Assembly: GCA_047967505.1 (NCBI GenBank) | Contig: CM106539.1 | Length of the DNA: 64,000 nt | DNA from: Dipteris shenzhenensis | Lineage: Eukaryota > Polypodiophyta > Polypodiopsida > Gleicheniales | Reading direction: 5' to 3' (one strand) | In this document: piece after piece, positions 47,801 to 56,800 of the stretch | How positions within the stretch are numbered: position 1 is the stretch's first letter | Layout of the letters: every line of letters starts with the position of its first letter | Program-made: the position numbers and the translations under genes | Notes under the pieces: model-generated | The model's database searches: none | What the model saw: only the letters and a program-made list of their open reading frames with translations | What the model was told of the DNA's origin: nothing

Positions 47801-50800
47801 AGTGTTCACAGTGTTTAAACATTTTTCAGCCATGGTTGAAAATGAAACCGGGCTCAAGATACAGATATTACGCACGGATAGAGGTGGGGAATACCTATCT
47901 GCAGAATTTGATGCTTTCCTCAAACAAAAGGGTATTGTGCATCAGCTCACAGTTAGGCTGACCCCTCAGCAAAATGGCAAAGCTGAGAGGAAAAATAGAA
48001 CCCTCATGGAAATGGACAGATGTATGCTGAAAAGCAAACACATGCCTCATAAATTCTGGTTAGAGGGTTTGATGTGTGCCAATTACATTTTGAACAGGGC
48101 TCCCACTAAGGCTTTAAAAACAAAAACTCCTTTTGAGGTCTGGAATGACAGGAAGCCTTCAGTGGATCACTTCCGAGTCTTTGGATGCCTTGCCTATGCA
48201 CATGTGCCAGTTGAATTTAGGCACAAATTGTCAGATAAAGCCATCAAATGCATATTTGTTGGATACAGTGCAGAAAGCAAGGGGTATCGTCTCTACAATC
48301 CTGCTACACGCAAAATCATTGTAAGTAGAGATGTGATATTTTCTGAAAATTCAGCTTACACTCAGGCTGATTTTCAAATGCCTTCACCTTCAGAAGATGT
48401 ATTTCAAGGGTTGCTACCCATTGCTTTGGGTTCCCCTGCTGATTTTTCTGATCCAAATCAGAATTTACAGCAACCTTCAAATGCTTCAGTTCCGCCACGG
48501 GATGTCATGCCTCCTCCACAGGAAGTGGAACAAGTGGTACAGCAAGAAATTGCAGACATACATGCAGCAAAAACAGTCCCAAACTGGCTGTTACAGACTC
48601 TCCGGGAGAGTAAACTTGATGCCCCGTTACCTGGCAGGACTCGCAGTGCAGCAAGGCACATGGAAGGTGCTAATTCAGTGGAATCAGCATATGCAGGTAC
48701 TCTCCTTGATGAAGAGGAGCCTGCCACATTTGAAGAGGCACAAGGTAATGTGCATTGGATGAATGCCATGCACGATGAGTTGCAGTCCATTGCCAAAAAT
48801 CAGACTTGGGATGTTGTGGACTTGCCACAGGGTAAACATGCTATTGGCACACGATGGGTATTTAAAGTCAAACGGAAGCCAAATGGCTCCATTGACAGAT
48901 ATAAAGCCAGGCTGGTTGCTAAAGGCTATGCTCAGAAAAAGGGCATAGATTATGAGGAGACTTTTGCTCCTACATCCCGGATGACCACCATCCGATCAGT
49001 AATTGCAATGGCTGCACATTTTGAGTGGAATGTTCATCAGTTGGACATCAAAACAGCCTTCTTAAATGGGGACTTGCTGGAAGAGGTGTATGTCAAACCA
49101 CCTCCGGGTTTTGGAATTACAGCAAATGCACTTCAAGTCTGCAAGCTTAATAAAGCTTTATATGGGCTGAAACAGGCCCCTCGTGCATGGTATGCCAAAA
49201 TACATGCCTTTTTGACCAGCAAGGGGCTGCACAATAGTCCTACTGAGAGCACCCTCTACATCAAGATGGATGGGGGGGAAATATTAGTCATCCTTCTTTA
49301 TGTTGATGACTTACTGCTCACAGGGTCCAATGACGACAAAATTGCAGATTTCAAAACTGATTTGCAGACCCACTTTGATATGTCAGATTTGGGGCTGCTT
49401 CATTTTTATTTGGGGATCCAGTTCTCTCATGAGAGACGTGGCACTGTTATGTCTCAGTCCAAGTATGTTCAGAAACTTTTGGACAGATTTAACATGCAAG
49501 AGTGTAAGCCCATATCTACTCCTATGGAACCGGGGCTGAAACTCACAATGCATGATGCAGGAGAATCAGTTGATGCCACACTTTACAGTCAAGCTGTTGG
49601 ATGCCTCATATATCTCTGCAATACTAGGCCTGATATTCAGTTTGCAGTATCTCAGGTGAGCAGGTATATGCACAGCCCTAAAACTATGCATTGGCAGGCA
49701 GTTAAGCGCATCTTCCGTTATTTGCAAGGCACCAAGTCTTTTGGCTTACTATTTCCCAGGGGGGGTGACTTGCAGATGCATGCCTACAGTGATTCAGATT
49801 GGGCTGGTGATTATGACACTAGGCAGTCCACTAGTGGCAATTGTTTCTTTTTGGGAAAATCTTGCATTTCATGGCTAAGCAAGAAACAATCTACAGTGGC
49901 TACCTCATCATGTGAAGCTGAGTACAGGGCAGCTTTCACAGCAACAGTGGAATGTGTTTGGCTGAGACGTTTATTTGCTGATCTTCATCTGTCTTTGGAG
50001 GGTCCTTCTCCAATTCTCACTGATAGTCAGAGTGCCATTGCAGTGGCAAAGAATCCAGTGTTTCATGCTCGCACGAAGCACATTGAGGTTCACTATCATT
50101 ACGTCAGAGAGAAGTTACATGCAGGAGAGATCAGTATGATCTTTGTGTCCACACATGACAACGTTGCAGATATCTTCACCAAAGCACTACCACGTGAGAA
50201 GTTCGAGGCATTTCGCAGTGCCCTGAACTTATATCCGTTTGGTGATTGATCAGCCTTGTACATGACATTGGCACTGCAGGGGGGTGTTGGAATTATATCT
50301 ATAATTCAGCAGTGACCAATGTAATATAATAAGTTAGTTAGGGGCACTTTTCCCTCATTTAGAGGTTTTTCCCCCTAACTGCAGTTAGTTCACTAACTAT
50401 GGTTAGTGACTACTAAGGTTTTGTCACTATGACAAAACCTTATCTACACTACTTTGTGTTGTACTCTTTTTTACACTCAATTGAGCAACTACAGCTTCTA
50501 AGCTTTCGACTCTCTCACTCTCTCTAGCTCTCATTCTCTCCGTTTCCTTCATTTTGTAGAGAGCCATCTTGTTATTTGGTTCTTGGCATATTTTATCTAA
50601 GATTTTTTGTGTTACAATCTCTCTGATGATAGTGTCTTTGTCTTGGAGATCTAATACATATGTGCCCCAATAGCGCATCCGTTTTATTTGTGCCTTATAC
50701 CAGCCCTTGTGTTTGGTTGCCTCCAGTGCCTTGCCGTGTCCATTAGTGAGATATCAATATGTTGGTAGACAGCTTCTCCTTCCAATGGTAGCATGCCTAT

Positions 50801-53800
50801 CTCTGCTAGCAGAAATATCTCTTTTGTACTTTTTTCACTCTCTTTAGAAATCCCTTGGCAAGTCCTGGAGCCCGAGCTTGGCACCCATAGAGAACCACTG
50901 TCTACACTAGCATATTGGATAGAAATCCCAATTCTAGATGTGTGGCTTTTTTTATTTTTTTGGCTATTAAAGAGTATTTTGTGTCTCCCTAGGGCTCTTC
51001 TTTTCACACATGTTCCATTTGTAATTATATGTGAACTCTAGACCCAAAAATTTGTATGCCTATACCTCTCAAATGTCAATGTGAGTTGCATGTGTCCTGT
51101 TCAAATGATCATGATTTCGGCCTTGGAAAAATCCACAGAACTTACTCAAGGCATCCAATTGCTTTGTAATCCACTCTCATCCCTTGCAAATAGACCACAT
51201 CGTCTGCATACAGCAGGAAAAGGAGCATGTAGTCTGCAATTTTAGCTCTTGTCCCCACCGTGTGCTCTCAATTATTCGTCTAGTTCATCAATAAACGAAG
51301 TTGAATAAAGTTGGGGAGAGGGCCATTCTTGTTTGACACGGATGTCGTTGCATATAGTGTACTCTTCATCTGCATTTGATCCATCTACCACTGGCCTTGC
51401 TAGTTCAGCCAGTACTCTCTCATAGAACCTGAATGTGCCTTCAGTGCTCTTCTCATGACCAGTTGGTCAACTGTGGAATCTTTTGGTCTAAAAACTGCAT
51501 GATGGCAACCTTGGCCCGTTTCTTTCTGGCCACTTGCTAACTCTTTGTTCTAATATTGTGCCATTAAACTTATCCTCAAGGCTGCTCACCTGTTTGTTCT
51601 ATAATTTTTGCATTTTGATGCCTCCTTTGAATATGGGAACTATTTGCCACTCCTTTGGAAATCCTTATTCTACTGCCTTGTTCATTATCATAATGAGAGT
51701 TTCCTTTGTTTTCTGAGATATTTTGGGTTCCCGATGTCTCCCAGTTTCCTCAGTCCATTCAACATCATCTGTCATTAGGATATCCCGGGCTTTGATGGAG
51801 GGTATTTTCTCTCCCTTGTCATCTCCCACATTTTTCTGATTGAGATCTTTAATAAATGTTACCATGTTTCCCATGTGTGTCCCTTTTCCGAAATTTCTTT
51901 ACATGGAGGTTTTTGGAGAATTTTGTTGGGTTCCTCTTGAGTTTTTCAAACTGTCCATCTGTTTTTCTTTCAGAAATGTCCTCTTTTTTTCCTTGACCTG
52001 TCATATATGTCTTTTCCTTTTCTATTTTTCCCTTTGGTGTCACTGAATTCCAAGCGTCCCTGTCATACCAAGTGTTGCATCGCATTCCTTTGTTCTTTTC
52101 TTTACTCTGTTTGAAACAAGTGAGGGCTGTCTTTGTTAGTATATCTGTCAACTGACAATTCATCTCTCACGTGCCTTGCCAGAAGTGGTGTTTGTACACA
52201 TGATATTTTCTGTGGCCCATCTTTATCCGTAGGGCTTCTTTGTTCTCTTCAATTATCTTGTCTCTTGCTAGCCCATATATGGAGAAAGAGATTGCTCTAT
52301 GATCTGATTCCAACATCCCGTCATCAATTGCAAACTCTTGTACTACTTGGGCTGCATGCAAGTCAATTATGAGACAGTCAACCATGCTACATCCGTTTGT
52401 ACTACTTCGGCTGCATGCAAGTCAATTATGAGGCAGTCAACCATGCTACATCCCTTTGTGGTTGTCCATGTGAAACCACTTGTGATACTACAAATCTTGC
52501 TCCCATGGCATATCTGTAAGTTAAAACAGCTACAGAGAGTGAGCAATGGAGGTGACTTCTTCCTTCTCTTCTGAGTTTTTGTGCCATCTTTTTGCTTCAT
52601 TCTCATTGTCAAGTACTTCCATCCAAAGATAGCTCCATAAAGAGAAATGCTCCTCTGACCCCATCTCTAGTAGGTCACATAGGGTGCAGATGCGGCCTCT
52701 TTAGGAATGCCCTTAGCCCGTCGTGTCTGAATGTGTAAGCGATGTGAAGAAACACTGAGCTTCCCAATTGAGATCATAAGGGAGTGGGGAGGGTGGATGC
52801 GTGTGTAGCCTGGCAGATTGAGGAAGCCCTCCTCTGATATCTATAGGTAGTGATATCTATAGAAGTTGAGCGCTCACTGGGTGCTTACCAAGTTTTGTAT
52901 TATGTAGCTGTATGGGATCCTCCCAAATGACCTGATTGGCCTCGTGATAAGTGAGTAGAATAGAGGAGGTATTAAGGCTGTACTAAAAAGGATGCAGTCT
53001 ATTCATGTGGAGTCCTAGGCTCGTAAACCATCTACATGTATGGGCATACCAACACCTTTGATCACCCTTAGTTGTTATTCCATGGATGGGGATAGGGCTA
53101 GAAATGGTAACCTACATCGTCCGGAGACCCAAGAATCAAAATCTTTGACTTGGTGGAGATACTTGATCACTGAGAATATCGTGTCAAGATGGAGTGAAGG
53201 GCCCCAAAATCAGCCAAGATGATATGGTGTGAGACCGCGACAAATGACTCAGATCGGACCAAAGGATCAATGAAAGGAGACTTGGTCCAGGAATCCTAGA
53301 ATTGAGAGTTGAAGCATTGCCACTCAAGCCTAGCATTTCCCCTTCTCAATTGGGCTTGCATCGCTGGTCTCATCATGAAGATTGGGCCATACTCGCTCAA
53401 CTTTATCTGTTTTGGGCCATGGAGGCTATGTCTAAGAGGAGTACACATTATTCAAGAGGGTAGGATTCGAACCCACAATGTTGTATTTCCCACATCTGAG
53501 CCCTACCACTAAGCTATAGAGTGGAAGAGCATACCTAATGCTAACTAAAATATAAATGGTCTCTCTTCCCCCTCTCCCTTTAGTATGTGCCTTCTTCTTT
53601 AAAGCCCACTTCATATGACTCCTCCCTCCCCCCTTTATCCCTTAGTTTAATATGCCCTTTCCCTGTTCCTTTTCATCCCTACTCTCTTCTCCACAACTAA
53701 CTAATGGGAATTTCTTAATTTTCAATGTTATGGGGACATACTGGGTGAGAGAAAAGCACTGGTAGATATGTGTAGGATGCAATCATCTCCCCAAACAACC

Positions 53801-56800
53801 CATTGAAGGTGAACTAATCTCTATGCATGGCTACCCTGGATGTATTGAAGATCATAACCTTGGTTTTACAAAGATTAATCTTCAAATCACGTGTCTCACA
53901 GAAGGGTTTTAGTGGATTCAGGTGTTGCTAGAGGCTCTCAACTCGAGAAGAGAGTAAGACCACATCGCATAGAAGGGTATTTGAGTCAAAGAGCTAGCGA
54001 GAGATGAGCCTGCCTTTCTATTATCTCAAATGAAGGTATCAAGCTCATAAATTTAGAGCCAAATAGAGTCGTTGATATAGACAACCCCTTTGATCTGATA
54101 GTGCTCCTGGTCTCCTCTATCAACTGTGTAGCCATCCGAACCTTGCTTGAGACCCTTTCGTAAAGTGCCATGGTTGCTCAGATGATTATCCAATGTTCTA
54201 CAAGTGTCTGATGAGATGATCTCTCAGCACTGTATCAAAGATCTTGATGCAATGCACAAAGCAGCAATAAAATCTCTTTCTCCATGCTGTGGCCTCCTCA
54301 ATGACACCTCGGAGTGCAAGTATGTGATTGAGGGTCTTATGATCCACAAGGAAGCCTTCTTGTTGGGCCCTTGGTGTTTTGCAAATCAACTGACCTACGT
54401 ATCGACTATTGAGGCAACAACATAACATGCCCAGTCATAATGGTCCTTTAGTTTTTTGGGCTCATGATGGGTCCTTTAGTTTTTTGGGCTCATGATGGGA
54501 TTCCCTACCTTGTGAATAGGAATGATGGTGTTAAGTGTTTAAGTGTGGGAAAAACTAGTGCAGGCTGCTTTGTTAAAAAGGTTTGCCAAGATTGGGTCCA
54601 AGGTACTTAGGCCATATGCAGTGTATTCAATATTAGCCCCTCATGAACTTTGGCTCGTGCATATTAGCTTTAGAGCTTCATGTTTGACATCATTGGTGGC
54701 GAACAATGCACACAAGAAGGGTAGGGTAGCTCTAGGAGAGGTCAAGTGGTGGCTAGTGAGGAATGCTGTATAGTGTCCATGCATAAGAGTGCCAAAGTGT
54801 GGTATCGGTTAGATATGGGGCTCCTCACTTAAGAAACTTCTGCCAAAAGTCCTTGGAGTTGCTGCTAAATAGGATGTTTAGTAACTTTTCTTCATTCTGG
54901 CAAACGAATTGTCTGCTTCTTCCGGCGACCAAACGGTGGTACTTGCGTGCCATATCCATACCGCTAGGAAGATGATGCTTAGTCTCGAATCTGAGTTGGT
55001 GGGGTATTGCCTTACACTGATCATCATACCAGCTATTGTAAGCATCTGAGTCGGTGATGGAGCAGGTGGTGTGTGGGAAATTGTGCAAGGTCGCCTCATG
55101 GAGGGGACGGGTAATTAGAGCGGCTTCCCAACAAGGGGAGATTGAAGAGGAGAGGAGAAGAACTTCTAGAAAGGAGTTGCATCAGCTTGGAAGAGAGTGT
55201 GGGCAATATTGAGGATGAAAGAAAGGCTTCCCAAGTAGAGGGGATTGAAAAGTAGAGGAACATCGAGAGAGTTTCTCTAAGAGAGTGTGAAGTTGGAAGA
55301 GCTAAATGCTACAAGGATCTTGAAGATAGAGAGGGGGAGGGAGATGGTTGCTGTGCAAGGGTGTGAAGTTTCTAAGTGTTTTTGGAGGGCTATAGCTCAA
55401 AAAACGAGCTGCTGGAATGAACCTTTTGGGAGTGTGTTTTTTTTGTATTTATGAACATGTCATAGGAGTAGAACCCTTTATCTAATGGCTGTTATGAAAT
55501 CCCTTCTTTATCCTCTTTACTCTAGGGAATAGGCAAGATCTTTTAAACAAATCATTGTATCAAGTTAGAAACTAGTAAGTCTTGTGAATATTTAAATGAA
55601 TGCTTATATGTATTGCCAAGTGAGTGGTGAGGGATCCTAGCGTCCCAGTCTTGAGATTCTGATGTTAAAAAGTAAAATCCTCTCAAAGTTTCTTATTAGT
55701 GCTTTGGGACTTTTTTATATCGAGGCTTCAAAGGCATAGTGTGCCAACTTAGGCCTTCTTGTTCTTGTGGGTGTGTCACCTCCTTAGCATAAGGTAAGTT
55801 AACCTTGACTAACAGGTCCAGTCTTTGTCAAAGCACCATGACACAAATATTTCTCAAAACTACATGTGTGTTAGTAAGTCTGCATGCATATATTATAACC
55901 GTTACATCATATGAGAAACTGCCCTCTAAACTCAGGTAGTGGTTGAGCCTCAAATCATCCACCCTCAGATTTTTTCCTTCATAGACTTGTTCCAAACATT
56001 AATGATGGTCCAAGCTCTTGTTGACCAAGATTGACCATGTTGACCATCTTTGAACCAAGCTGAAAGCATACCACATTGCTTTCCTTATCCCAAAACAGAT
56101 GCAAACTTTCATGAAGCATTTACATGGCTTTCATACTACAGTTTGTAACATGTCAGCATATGCCATAGGGGGTTTAACTTATTTTGTAGGAAGAAAGGTT
56201 TATTTTGTCTTTGAGAAGAATATGTTCTCAAATGTTTCCTTGTTGTGCAGCCAGACTTTGATGTAGTTTGGTGTCGAGGAACTGTTGGTGAAAAAATTTT
56301 TAAGCCTTGGGTGGAGGCCATAGAGCAACGGGGTTGTCATTTTCTGTCCAAAAGGAGAGTTACTGATTTGCTTCTGGATGAGACAAATGGAAAAATCAAT
56401 GGTGTAATCTGTGGAGAGGAAAAAATACCTGCTGATGCCGTTGTTTTTTCTGTAGGCATTACAGGATTGCAGCGCATCGTGGCAAACAGGTAGCAGTTGT
56501 GGTCTTGACAATTCTCTGTTTTTGATGTATTACCATTTTGCTCTTATTCTTTCCTTTAACTCACATTATTAAATTCTCATAATCTATACTCTTTTGTCCA
56601 TTCTACAAATCTGTCAGCTCAACTTTGCAAACCAGGGAAGAATTTTTGAATGTGGCAAACCTTGGTGCCATTGATGTCCTCGCCGTGCGTCTTTGGCTTG
56701 ATCGCAAGGTATACTCATCAATATGTGAATTTGTGGCAAGAAATAAAGTGGGGAATTGATTCCATTCTAATGGCTAATCCCAGTTATATATAGGCTGGAA

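Larger units (their letters stand above)
44646..50551 (+). mobile_element. Intact Ty1/Copia LTR retrotransposon (5,906 bp)
   Basis: Two 267-bp LTRs (44646-44912, 50285-50551), identical by eye, start TGTTGGAATT and end TTTCCTTCA. A 5-bp duplication TTTTG flanks it (44641-44645, 50552-50556). It has a tRNA-Met primer site at 44915-44926, one uninterrupted gag-pol frame, and a G-rich polypurine tract before 50285. Identical LTRs and an open frame mean a very recent insertion, and the element may still be mobile. It sits in a minus-strand LINE inside intron 7 of the oxidoreductase gene. Confidence 0.95.
40453..56250 (+). other. Intron 7, 15,798 bp, retroelement-filled
   Basis: Donor GTGAAA and acceptor GTGCAG join ...ILAHQ to [10 protein letters not shown] in frame. 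It carries a minus LINE fragment, a minus LINE split by a young Copia, a further minus LINE fragment and a tRNA-like segment. 40453-42239 (about 1.8 kb) shows no feature I can name. Confidence 0.75.
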
